From Struthio camelus (Eukaryota > Chordata > Aves > Struthioniformes > Struthionidae), in NCBI RefSeq assembly GCF_040807025.1, contig NC_090947.1, forward strand, positions 7,006,001 through 7,070,000: a stretch of DNA of 64,000 bases, written 5' to 3'. The translations under genes and the position numbers were made by a program. The notes under the pieces are model-generated. The model made no database searches and was not told the DNA's origin. It was given only the letters and a program-made list of their open reading frames with translations. Below, piece after piece: positions 49,001 to 61,000 of the stretch. Each line of letters begins with the position of its first letter. Position 1 is the first letter of the stretch.

Positions 49001-52000
49001 GACCAAAGCTCTGTTTTAATTAAACACTTTTTCTCAGCATCACCATGACTTGGGATTGCACTAAGCAAACGTCGCAATCAGTCAGCTGTGGCTCATATGA
49101 AGTTTATGCATTACAGGCTGTAGTGAAAGATTGGGGAAAATGTAGTCTTGCATATTAATTTTTCAAGAAGCAAAGGGATTGAATGAATTAGGTTCAAAAA
49201 TCAAATGAGTTCCCATAAGCCCTTTTGTGAAAACTCCCGGATAAAATCTGTGCAACTCTGCCCTTGTAAATCACTTCTCCTATCTCTGCTGGTATGTACC
49301 ACAGCTGTTACTTTTCCTTCATGCATCAAGGTTATTCCTTTAATTCCAAGCAAGACTGGGGAGAGGACAATGCTGTTTGATTTTCCAAGGCTGGTCAAGA
49401 GATAATGTAGAATTTTACTCTTTAAAGGTTCAAAGGAAATAACATAAATTAATCTGTTCATTGTTAGATACCTTTAGCATAACTATGTCACGAAGAAGTA
49501 AAATAAGAAACACCTACTTAGCAAAAAAAACACATATAAATGCAGAACTCCCCTCTCCAAATGTCCTAAAGACATGTACCTTTCCCAAATTCCTCTCCCT
49601 TTTTCCCCATTCCATGTTAGCCAGGAATAAGAGGCATTCAGGGGTTATTTCAATCAACAAGTATATTTCTGGTTTTAAACACTCCCATTAAATCCCTTCC
49701 CTGAATTTGACATTTGCCTTCTGAGACAAGCTAGTTACTGTTCTAGGAAGGACAAAGACCGCGTGGAAGAAAACAAAGTAAATCAAACAGAATACCTCTG
49801 CCCTCTTTGCTAGCTTCTCGGGATTACGCCCTACTCCCTGTACGAACTGCGCAGAGTCCTCTGGCTCAATGCAGAACCCAAAATCATGTCTTCTCTTTTT
49901 GCTATTCACTGTATCAGCGGAGGAAAATAGTAGAGCCGAGGATTTCCAAAACTGTTTAAGATGAAGGTTTCTAGAGATGACAGCTCTCTCTTCTGGAGCC
50001 TACGCCACACAGATCATCCTGGAAAATTAGTATTTCCAAACCTGCGCCATTGGTCCAACACTACTTCAGGACGAATACATTTAGCATCTCTGTGTTGGCG
50101 CTGTTTCTAGGACCTCACATCTCTGAGTTATACATAATATACCTGCACCATTTCTGCTCTCGTGAACGTAATGGGAAAGGTAAAAAGCCCATGTTGTTAC
50201 CTTTGGCTGGGTAACATGCCCACCTCAGCCTGAGGTGCAGACACGCTGGAGAGATGGCTGGAGAACCGCCTCCTCCCAATGGCACCCATAAGGTATGCTT
50301 CTTGTTCACTTACCACACTGGGCATGCTCAAGGAGTCATCTAGAAAGAAAGAAAAACCAGGAAAAGAGGCGAAACAACCACCCTAAACCCCAACTACACA
50401 TTTACAGCTGTCTAGCAATGGCAGGACGCCAAAGGTCTACATAGCGTTTCCTTAATCAAGGCCCCCAGCCTGCAAATTTGAATGCTTCTATTAGATTTTA
50501 CTGTCGTAATTCAGAAAGACATATGCATCAAGTTCTGCAGGATGAGGATCCCAGAATACATGGGGCAGGGATTTACCTCTCTGTTTTCTGTTTATATGTC
50601 TCTCAGAAAAAAGGGGGGAATTTAGCTTCTACTAGGGCTTGATTCCCGTGATTATTAAATTGTTCGCTAATATACAATGCTTTCTGGCATAAAAGTTTTA
50701 ACTGGACATTGTGCTGGTACAAAATAAACAGCTGTTAACATATAGCAAAGCAATTTATAAAAGACAAAAGGCATAACAAAGCAAAATACACAGCTGACCC
50801 TTTAACCTTCAAGAAGGTTTGGGACATGCGTTTTACAAGTCACACACACACACACACACACACAAAGGATAAATTGACTCAAATATATCATACTGTGGCT
50901 GAACTCTGCAGATAGTTGGATTGTGATTAGGACTGCTTAAAATTTTCGATGCTGTTTCAAAGTTGCATAAAGTATCTAGAAAGAAATTACTCTGCAGTGT
51001 TTTTTTACCACAACAACTTTCATTATAAACAAACAAATAAAACAAAGGGGAAGTTTTGTGTAATTTTCTCTTTTCTTTTTGGCCTTTTCCAATTTTGAAA
51101 TACTGAAGTATTTTATGACAGCTTTAAAATAAGACAGGGCTGAAGTAATACTGCTGCAAGCAAACAGGAAGATAGCACTCATCGTGCCACACAGTGGCGC
51201 ATAATTAATCTGTGGCTGAAACCAGTGTTTGCCACAGTGTCCAGCTGAGCAATGTATTAGCAGCGCAACATTGGGTGCATTATGCGATGTTCAGTAATGA
51301 ACCTAGCTGAAACAAAGTTGGGCGAAGTTTCAGGCTGTTTTTCTCCCAAAAGGCAATTGCTCCATAACCACAAAGGCCATTTTTCTGAACCACCCATTTT
51401 CACATTTTTTGTCTAATGTCTTTTGGGAATATCCAGCACTCCTCAAATACAGAAGTGAAAAGACACTAAAGCAACCAACCATTGCAGCATCAGAAGACAA
51501 CATCCCTGCCAAAGTACGGGAAAGCCCAAGCCTGATGACACATGAGCAGTTTTTTACCCTGGCTTTCCATGCTGGACAACTCTGAAGCAGATGGACAACT
51601 CAGAAGCAGAAAGAAAGAAAAATTCCAAGAATAACATGAACCCAGCTGAAACGACGAAGCAACATTCAGGCCATTACAAGTTAGTACCAAAAGGATTCAC
51701 CAGCCCACTCCTTTCAAACTGGTGCCAGAAAACCTCAGGACTGGCAACTCAGGACTTGCCAGCAACCCAGAAAGAAGGACAAGCATTTGTTGTCAGTGGG
51801 TTTAAGGCTTAACGTCCTCTTTGCTAATCGGGTAACACGAGCACACAGCCACTCCACCCTGCAGAGAGCCACAGCTGGATCCCATGCTGCACGAGGACAA
51901 CATATCCCATGTCAGAGCATCTGGACAGAAGTGAGGAGCAGGAAGTACTAAGGTCCTGTAGGAACAGGATGCTCACTACAGAGCCAGCCAACAGAGCCAG

Positions 52001-55000
52001 CCTACTCTCATAGTTAAGGTCAAAGAGAGGACTGGATAGCTAAATGCCTTGTCAGCACTGTGAGGATCGCAGGCCAGCCCAGCTCTCACCTGCTAAAATC
52101 TCTGTGCCCTTCCCTTTTCTCTACCCAGAAGAGTGGAGGGAAACTCTGTTCAGGAGCTCAGGAGGGAAGGAGGAGATATTATCACTCACTGTGATAATGT
52201 CTCACACCTATTTCCTAGCCTCATGCTCCCCCCCATGTGCCTTTTGTTCATACTGGTACAAGGACAGGATCAACTGCCTTCCCTTGCGGCATCAAGAAAA
52301 CATCTTCAGTGTTGGGTGCTTAGCTCAAATCAGTAGCCACGTACTTTCTTCATCCTCCTCATCTGTGCGGCTCAGCGTGTCCTGCGAGGCCTGCTGGGAA
52401 GGCTCGCTGTCCTGCTCCCAGACTGTGCCAGTGCCTGTGTTGGAGCGGGACATGGTAGCAAGGCTCAGGCGGTAAGCAGACGTGGAGGTGCCCACAGTGC
52501 TGACAGATGTCTTCCCTTGGTAAGCTGCGCAAGAGTGGGAAAACCAAACCCAAGTCAGTGACGGCACTGGAAATAAATAACCAAACGTTCCAGCCATGTC
52601 GGGACACCTCATTCAGCCTGCACGGATGGGGCTGTGAGTGGGCAGGGAGGTGGTAAAACAGATACTCTCTCAACAGAGATTCACTTGATGCTGCACGAAT
52701 ATAGCTGCCCTGGCTCACCTAATCTCTCTGAAATCTCTGCTGCGGCTGTTTTTCTTACACCCTCTGGTTTTCTCCCTGAACCTTACTGTCACAATTTCCA
52801 GATCAGCTGCAGCATTTAGAAATAAAGCAAATTATTACCACGGAGAAAAGGCAATTTCTTCTCAACTTCTTCCCTATTTTTTTTCCCTTTCCTAAGAACA
52901 AAGCGCATAAAAATCTCTCCCGTGTGTAAGCCGTGGCTGCCCTCTCGTGGCTGCAAGGTAACTAGCACAGGAGAAAAGTGTCCCCTCTCGAAAGGAAACT
53001 GATGGAGAGTTCAGTGCGCTGCGGCCTCAGAGACGCTAAACTGGACCTCACTGGTTTGTAACAGTAAAGAAAAACAAAAGTAGACTTAGAGGAGGAAGGA
53101 GGAGACAAATCTGCTGCTGACAAACAGGCAGACATTTCTACAAGAGCAGCTTCAGGTTTACAGAGGTTTAGGTAATGGCTTTCCGCACTGTGTTGGGGGC
53201 CGGCTGCGACAGCGAGAGGCAGCTGCTGGGAGAGGTGCAGGAAAGGGCACAAGCCCTGGGCTGGGCACAGAAACTGATCCAGGCAGGGGCTGCTGGTGTG
53301 CAAGTGGATTATCCCATCCCCCTTCCAGACAGTGGGCAGGACTGCCTCAGAAGTCAACCTACATGCCCAGCCAGCCATCCAGACTGGGCTGATGGCTGCC
53401 GGCCTCTTCACTGGCCTGCTTACCAGACCCACTGTGCACTGCCTCCTTCAAGATCTTCAGCTCGTTATTGAATTCTGCAATGAGGGAGCTCTTGCAGAGA
53501 GGGCGTGGGATGAACCGTCTCTCCAGCTGGTCGGCAATGTGCTGTCTGGCAGTCAGCTCCTCGTGGTTCTCCGCCGGCTGGGCCAGCAGCTGAGAAAGGC
53601 ATTAACAAAATTGGGACATGTTAGCACTGCAACAAAACGATACCCAGTGAGCTGGGACTAGTCTCCAGAGCAGTGCGAGCCTGCAGCCAGCAGACTGTCC
53701 TCCTTGTAGGCATGGGGTTTTGACTGTAACTATGAGAGGTTTTTCCACCTGTCTTTCAGGGACAATCTTATATTTAACTGAACTGAACTATATCAAAACC
53801 TCACTGACGCTAGTATACAGGGACCAGGGCTTCCTTGCACTAAGCTGTACCCTCACGTGAGAGAGAGTTCCTGCCTCCTAGATGATTCAGTCTGTCCAAG
53901 TGGTGAGACACTGGGCTACGACAAAATAATCAGGTGGAGTGGCACATGGTAAGCAGGGAAGAGCCAAGATTAGCTTAAGCCCTTGCAGCCTGAGCCTAGC
54001 AGCTGTCTGTCTATCCACAAGAGTCCTGTCAGAACCTACATCTGAGAGACGTAAAGTGGAGAGGTGCTTCCTGGCTGTTAGCTGTATTGCCCAACTCTGT
54101 TCAGAAGAGCTTTTCTTGAAGCTTTCTGCTAATCACACCAACTTCCTCCTAGGTTCAGAGCATCCACAATACATCCAAGTGCTTTGATCGTCTTTGTTGC
54201 AAAACTAAGTCAACGTGGAAGAGCTCTTGGTCGAGCCTGGTAGCACTTTCCCAACCAGGGGAGCTAAGCCTGGTCTACAACTTCGTGGGTCAGAGCTTCT
54301 CTATGATTGGTGTACTCTACTGATGTCTAGGATAAAACTTTGTGATTGTTTTCAAAGCGTTCAGAGGCCTAGTAGCACATCCAGACTTCTGAAAAGTCAC
54401 TCCCTACATAAACACCCAGTTCTTCCAGGAGTGGTGTTGCCTCTGTTCGCAGCAGGGGAATAAAGGATATCTTGCCTTCAGGGAGTGACCTAGCAGGAGC
54501 CAAAGCAACTGTTACCTTGCACTGGATGAAGGGTCGAAGGAGCACAAAGATAGGGATCCGTGTTCGCACGATAAAGTCGAGGAAATCCCACAGGGCTAGC
54601 CCTCCCACCTTCCGCAGTGCCATCTCTTTGACTTGCAGACTCAGCCAGTACCACTGGCTGTCCAGCTGGCGTTCAAAGCAAACAAGGATCACCTTCAGGG
54701 CTACAGGGGAACACACACCAGCAAACGGCAGTCAGAGATGCTACCAGCGTCCTTTACAAGCATTGGGGGGAGCATGGGGGGCCACAGTGGGAAGGAAACT
54801 ACACAGGCATGCAGGCATGCAGGCATGTGCACACGCACATGCACCTACACACACACACCCCTCAAAGTCACAAGTGTCTTTCCTATTAGTCTCCAACTGC
54901 TGCAGGGCAGGAGGGTAGCCTTGTTATAGCAAAGACCTCAGGATCAGGGCCTTTGAGTCCCATTTCCAGGTTTACTTGTGAGTTACTAGAAATGTTCCTA

Positions 55001-58000
55001 CTTCACGCCTAAGTTCCTCTGTATTTTCTTGCTCCAGCTTCCCCTTTTCCTCCCTGCAGAGTTTTTCTAAAGCAATTCTTTTGCTCCCCTAGAATTCAGA
55101 TCTGAAACCAGCTCGGGGTGTGAATACAGTCCTGTCTGTTCAGCCAACCTCAGAAATCTAGATCAAGCATATCCACACCAAGAGCCACCCTGTGAGCACC
55201 ACAACCTTCAGGTTGTTTATGGGGTAACGAAAAGAATCTTTCTGGTAGTACAACTGCATGAGTCACAGACAAACTGTAATCTAAACAAAAACACAGTCCA
55301 GTGAGTCAAGGGCCATAATTCACAAGAGCACTGCACTACAAAAGGGGATGAACAAAGATGAGGCTCAAAACGATGCCGTATATTAAAGTGCGCTGTGACC
55401 GACAGGCAGCTTACAGGAGAGAGAAGGAATATCCCTGCTTCCTTGCTCCCCTGCTTTGGGCCTTGGAACAAATAGCAAGCCAGGGAACAGCTGGGAGAAT
55501 GATTGACTCCATCCTTCTTGACGGGCTGGCCAAGACAGCTCAGCCATCACACATCTGTGTGCAGGTTTTTTGGGGCAGGGGTGGAGGGACAAACCAGTAG
55601 GGAATTGTCATTTTTCATCTGCGATAGCCCATACCTCAGATACAGGTTATCAAAAGCCTAAATATAAGTCTTTGGGCAAGTGCTCTCACAAAATCAGGGA
55701 AGCAGGGAAGCTGCTTGGAGAAGTGAGAGCTTTGAGACAAAACTTTCTCCATATTCCTTGATAACCTGCACTGCTGCCGAGTCTCTGATTTGATTATTTT
55801 TTCCTTTCCTTGCACCTGTAGGCCATATGTGAGAAAATATAGCACTACCTTGCAGCAGCATACAGACAGAAGGATTACCAGTCAGTAAGGACCGTGTACG
55901 CACAAGGCCCGCAGGGAGACTACATCACACTTCACCCTGGCTAGCTAAGGGGCATTGAAGCTGTGACATTAGGGGCCGGTGGGCAGGCTGACTTGCCTTT
56001 TGTGCCTTCACTGTGATACCCTGGCACTGTGAAAACTGAGCAACTTCTACTTCTGCTGTAACCTCCTCCAGCTGCAGTGCAGACACCACTCACATTGCAA
56101 CACTTCCCGGAGTTACTCCCAGCTTCCTGCTCTGGCCTGTCCCCCTTGCTCAGCACAAGACATAAAGCATGCCTAAAGAGCTCATTTGGCTCCTGCCTGG
56201 GATGGTTTTCTTTGGTACTATCTACAGTCTTGAATGCTTCATTTTATCCCTGTCCCTTCGCAGGGGTGAGCAGAAGCCATCACTCACCCAGGTAGGCAGC
56301 CTGGCTGGTGGACTCTGCAAGCCCTTCCCGCCGCAGGTCCTTCCCCGCATCCCCTGGGGTGGAGCAATGGGCAGGGGAGCTCTCGAGCATAAAGTTCTTG
56401 CTGCGGGAAGTGCTGATGATGCGAGGTGGCAGGAGGATATTGATAACAGTCTGGAGCAGCAGCAGGACCTCAGGCTGCTCCAGCCAGGGGCTGTCTGAGA
56501 TGCAGTGGGAGGGGAGAGAGAGAGAAAGATCAGGCCACATCCCAAAGACACCCAAAAGACCCTGTTCAGTTCCAAAACGTGGTGCAACCTCAACGTCCCC
56601 GAAAGCCAAAATTAGTCCCCCACACCTTGTTATGCTTCTTCTCCTCCTGCAAGCAAAGGCAAAGTTTATTTTAACATCAACACACACACACACACACACA
56701 AACACAGAGCTATACAGCACAGAGAAATGTCCTGCTCAGTTATCTCGTGATCTCATTTCCTTTTGGCCTCCCCCTCTCCCTCTACTCTTTGCTTTCATTA
56801 ACAGTGATCACCCTCTATAGAAGAGAGCAAGAAGCAGGATTTGTGCTGCACAAGTAGCATGGATTGGGCAGGGTGCAAGCCACAGGGGCACACAATTTCT
56901 GTGACGTCTGCTCCCCTCTCTGGCTTCTGTTACAAAAGATTTGTCTTGCCTTGCACTCCTCTTTCAACAGGAGGAGCACATCTGTGAAAGACCTGACTCC
57001 AGAACGATGGCACAGCTGAAACAAACAGGCGAAACGACAACAACTGCTCCCAATGGGGCTTTTTTGAGTCTCAGACCCAACAGGCACTTTAGCTGACACA
57101 CTGCCAGTGACAGGAAACCAAACAAAAAAAAGTCAACAGAGAGCAGGCAAAGTGCAAACATTGCTTGTCAGAAAAAGAGGAGAAATATTCTTTTTGTTAA
57201 ATTAATCAGACCTTTGCTTCCAGATCCTACTGTGAGCACAAATGGAATCAGTAGGTTTAAAAGCATTCCTTCCCTTCTTTCCTGATTGGTGAATGGGGAG
57301 ACGACATGGCTTAGGGGGAAATCTTCTTTCAAAGCCTGTGCAGTAATAATAAGAAAGGATTAAATGATTTCATCAGCAGATCACGCACACAAGTTCCTGC
57401 AGGGAACGATGACCCCCAGGCACCCTGTTTACGCAGTGCAACACAAGGAGTGATGACCTGATTGAATTAGAAGCCCTAAGACCGCTCAGTCAGGAGTAAG
57501 GAATTCATGGGGTAACATAAGCATCACCTGCTCTTGTCATAGCCACGAGATAAGACACCCAGATTCCTAACTGATAGACATCATTAACAAAAACCAGATG
57601 TTTCCCACAGGAGTCAGCTAGATTTTAATCCCAATTCTCTGCACTGCTGTGAATGAGATCAGGCCCAGAATACAGGAAATAAAAAAATGAACAGAGGGAG
57701 TTACACAAATGATATAATCTAAATATTCTGCTGTCTGAACATGGAGGTTATTCCTGAACCCTGTCTTACCTTACACTGCCCTATCATCAGACCTAACACA
57801 AAGAACGAAAAAATAAATAAAATGCACATACACTTCTTGAAACTTACACAAACCTAAATCATAATGTCTTTCATCTTCTTCTTTAGTGATGGCAACACCA
57901 GTGACTGTCTGTAGAACATCTGCAGATTTACAGCTTTTCCCAATTGCTATAGACTTAGCTGTGAAACGAAACTGAACCTTACAGTCCCTCAAGCTTGCAC

Positions 58001-61000
58001 ACCTAGACTGAGAAATTCCAGATGTTTTCTGATGGGGTGTTAAGCACTTCTGTTTCATATCCTGCTGGAAGTATTAGGAATATGGTTTCTCAGGTGTTTT
58101 TCTGACATGTTTAGTTTTCCTCCCATTTAAAACCCATGAAAAGAATGGGCGAACAGGGAGCAGAGGATAAAAAAAGTGAAAATCCCCAATATTGTTAAAA
58201 AAGTGATTAATTTGGTGTTTGCTTTTACAAAAGAGCAAAGACCTGAAAGAAGGTGATGATTTTGTTTAAAGAACCATTAGCTCAGAGCTGGAAGAAATAT
58301 GTGCTATTTCTGTATCAGTCAGTGCCAAAAAATCCTTTTCTGTCTCATGCTCAGAGGGATAGCACTGTGTTTTGATCCCTTGGCCTACAAGCCTTCTTTC
58401 CCGAGCTGCCCTACAGCTCAGAAACACCTGCTGAAGAATCCAACTGGATGTGCTGAGGCATGTTTAAAAACTCAAGTTGGAGCTGGACTAGGAAATCTGT
58501 CCCTGCATTCTGCCCCACCGTAGTCTCCATTCTGTCTGATTTTAGGCCAATGTGGAGAGTAAGGGTTACAGAGGCAGAAAGAGTCTATATAGTCACGGCA
58601 CTGCTATGAGAAAGGAATAGTGATGAAATTCTCCAAAAAGTCCAGGATGGTTTGTTATTCTGGACAACAAGGATGCTACTGAGCCAGCAGCTGAAAAGCC
58701 ACATTGCCCTGCCTCTTGGCGCCTGCACACAGTTTGTGTGACCAGCCCAGGTAAGAGCAGACAAGCACAAACTCCACTCTTGGTTATGCACATGCACCCA
58801 CAGGAAAAGAGGTAGGGTTGCATGGGCATGACCCAGGCCAGGGCCTGTCTCCAGTCGCAGGAGACTTAGGCGAGCCCTTTAGATGCTGTGAAGAATCCTA
58901 ATGTTCTTGTCAGAGCCTGAGATAGCATCAATCAGCCGAACTCCCTGCACTTCAGCGGCAGTGTTAAGCTGATGGATGCTTGCTGTGGACGCGGCTCCAA
59001 CAGGTGAATTCTGAGCTCAGTTCAAGTCTTCACAAATATGGGAGAATTTACATGCTGCTTCTCTTTGATTTTGGTGCATGTTCCACAGTTTTTGCCCAGC
59101 TTTTGCAGGAAAAAAAAAGAGCACCGAGGAGTTGGTGTCTCAACTAGAAGCTAAAACAGGCCTGGCCACAGGCCAGGGCAGACACACCTGTATCTGCAAT
59201 GCTACAAGCCGGACAACAGCTGTGCTGAAGGGCAGAGGTGGCGAGAGATAAGGGCTGAGATGAAGAAGGGGTAATCCGTCAGCCACACTGGAGGGTCCTA
59301 CCACTCCCATCACCTGCAATACAAACAGAGCACATCACCATAACTGACTACTTACAGTTTCATCCATGCCATATCCTCCAACATGATGTGAAATGGAGGG
59401 GCTTTCCACTGAGCGCCAGGTTGGGGTGGCTCTAGGAGAACCAGCCCCACCCCGGCGGACCTTGCGGGAGCCAGGGCCAGTTAGGAGAAGGAGTACTAGC
59501 AGGCAAAGGGAAGGGAGGAGAGGAAAACAGCAAGGGTGGGAGGAGTGCACAGGTAACCTGGTACATTTATAAATGTACCCAGTACCAGCCCTGAATGACC
59601 AGCACTGGACTGGCGGAACGCTTAAGAGTTGGAGGATACGTCATGAAACGACTGTAACAAATAAAAATATGTCATCAAAGCAAAAAGTCTGCATTGAAAC
59701 TGGGCATCTTTTCCCTTCTCTTGCTGATCTACCGGAAAAACAATGTCCTAAGTCTGACCTAAGCTGGGTTTTGTACAATGTTCAGATTCCTCTCAAACAC
59801 AGTCTGTTTTCAGGGACTCTGCGCGATTCATCTCACCTGACTCCAGATGTCTAAAATACAGTCACCTGCACAGGAACTGGTTGTCTGGAATCTCATGAAA
59901 AGTCAGCACAAGAAAACAGCACTTCTAGGGGAGAGTTATTTGACCTGTTTTGGATGTTCCCCTCAAGAGGAAATTAAATCACAGCCCTGCATCTGCCTGC
60001 TTCTCTTCATAATGACTAGACCGATCTAGACAATGGGAACAAGGAGAGACTACATGGCAGACCCCTAAACTTTGGCAAGACGAATGCACTCTATTTCTCC
60101 AAATTCAGCCTGGGAAGAAGATCAATAATTAGTTTTCTGCTAGAAAACCGAAGGACAATTTAGGAGGGGAGGAGGCATAGCTCTTCCTGTATTCCACCAT
60201 GGATTATCATTTATATGTTTCCCCACCTTCCCGGCTGTTCTCTTTTTGGTCATGCTGCAACTGCAACTACACATGCTGCAACTGGTCTACACGTGAACAT
60301 TAGCATGCAGTCAGGGGCTCTTCCACAGCTCACAGTTTTGGCAGCTAAAGATGAAACACAACTTAATAATAAGAGTACATCTTCCTCTGGTAGCTATCCC
60401 TTGCTGTCCCCAGCCAGCTGAATGTAAGCACTATGACTGCACTTCAGCACTGCAGTGCTTCTTGCTTTTTTTTAAGTGTGCTCCGGCTGATTCTCAATGA
60501 GCTTACTCTGTAAAAACCAACCCCACGTAGCCTGAGGGCCTAGATTTGCAGTGCCTCCCAGTAGCCACCTCTGCTTAAACAAGAAAGAAGTCTCATGAAT
60601 TCTGGCAGCTTGGAGCTTCTCTGCCCTTGCAGCTGAGTCCTGTACAGGCTTGAAGAACAGAAGGCTGACAAACACCAGTACTGCACCTAAATTGATAATC
60701 ATTGTTTTCAGAACTCCTCAGAGCAATGGTGAACCTGACAGGTTTTCTGTTACTGCTAAAAAAAAGTTCCAACGTTTGCATTCCAAAAATAAAAGATTAT
60801 TAAATCCACTACAACAAAAATGCCCCTTTTATTTATATTTTTCCACACAGAACATAAGCATGAATGTTTGTATAAATGGTTGTAGTTCCACTGATTTCAA
60901 AATGAGGGTTTGCCTCCAGCGTAACAGCTGTAGAAACACTACAGTCCACCACTGAACGACCAGACAGGCAAGGCAGGCTCAATCTATATCATCTCTCTGG

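Larger units (their letters stand above)
48146..52344 (-). other. UNC80: UNC80 introns 48.1-50.2 and 50.3-52.3 kb
   Basis: Two introns of about 2 kb each. The left one has an open frame with an acceptor-like edge at 49907 that fits neither neighbour's phase. The right one has a CA repeat at 50841-50864. Confidence 0.65.
52525..57211 (-). other. UNC80: UNC80 introns between 52.5 and 57.2 kb
   Basis: Four introns (52525-53423, 53590-54515, 54701-56287, 56495-57211). They contain a triple CAGGCATG repeat at 54804-54827 and a CA repeat at 56680-56700. Nothing else recognised. Confidence 0.65.

Noticed and set aside
49803-49907. Exon-like block on the minus strand (NSKKRRHDFGFCIEPEDS)
   Set aside because: Phases (1 to 0) fit neither neighbour; the conserved UNC80 exons at 50339 and 48145 join directly.
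57848-58007. Exon-like open block on the minus strand with a GTAAGT donor, encoding SRCASLRDCKVQFRFTAK and on
   Set aside because: Its phases (0 to 1) do not fit between the flanking UNC80 exons, and the conserved exon 57335-57212 already accounts for the sequence.
58585-58797. 70-codon minus-strand frame with an acceptor-like edge near 58680
   Set aside because: No usable donor and no match to UNC80.
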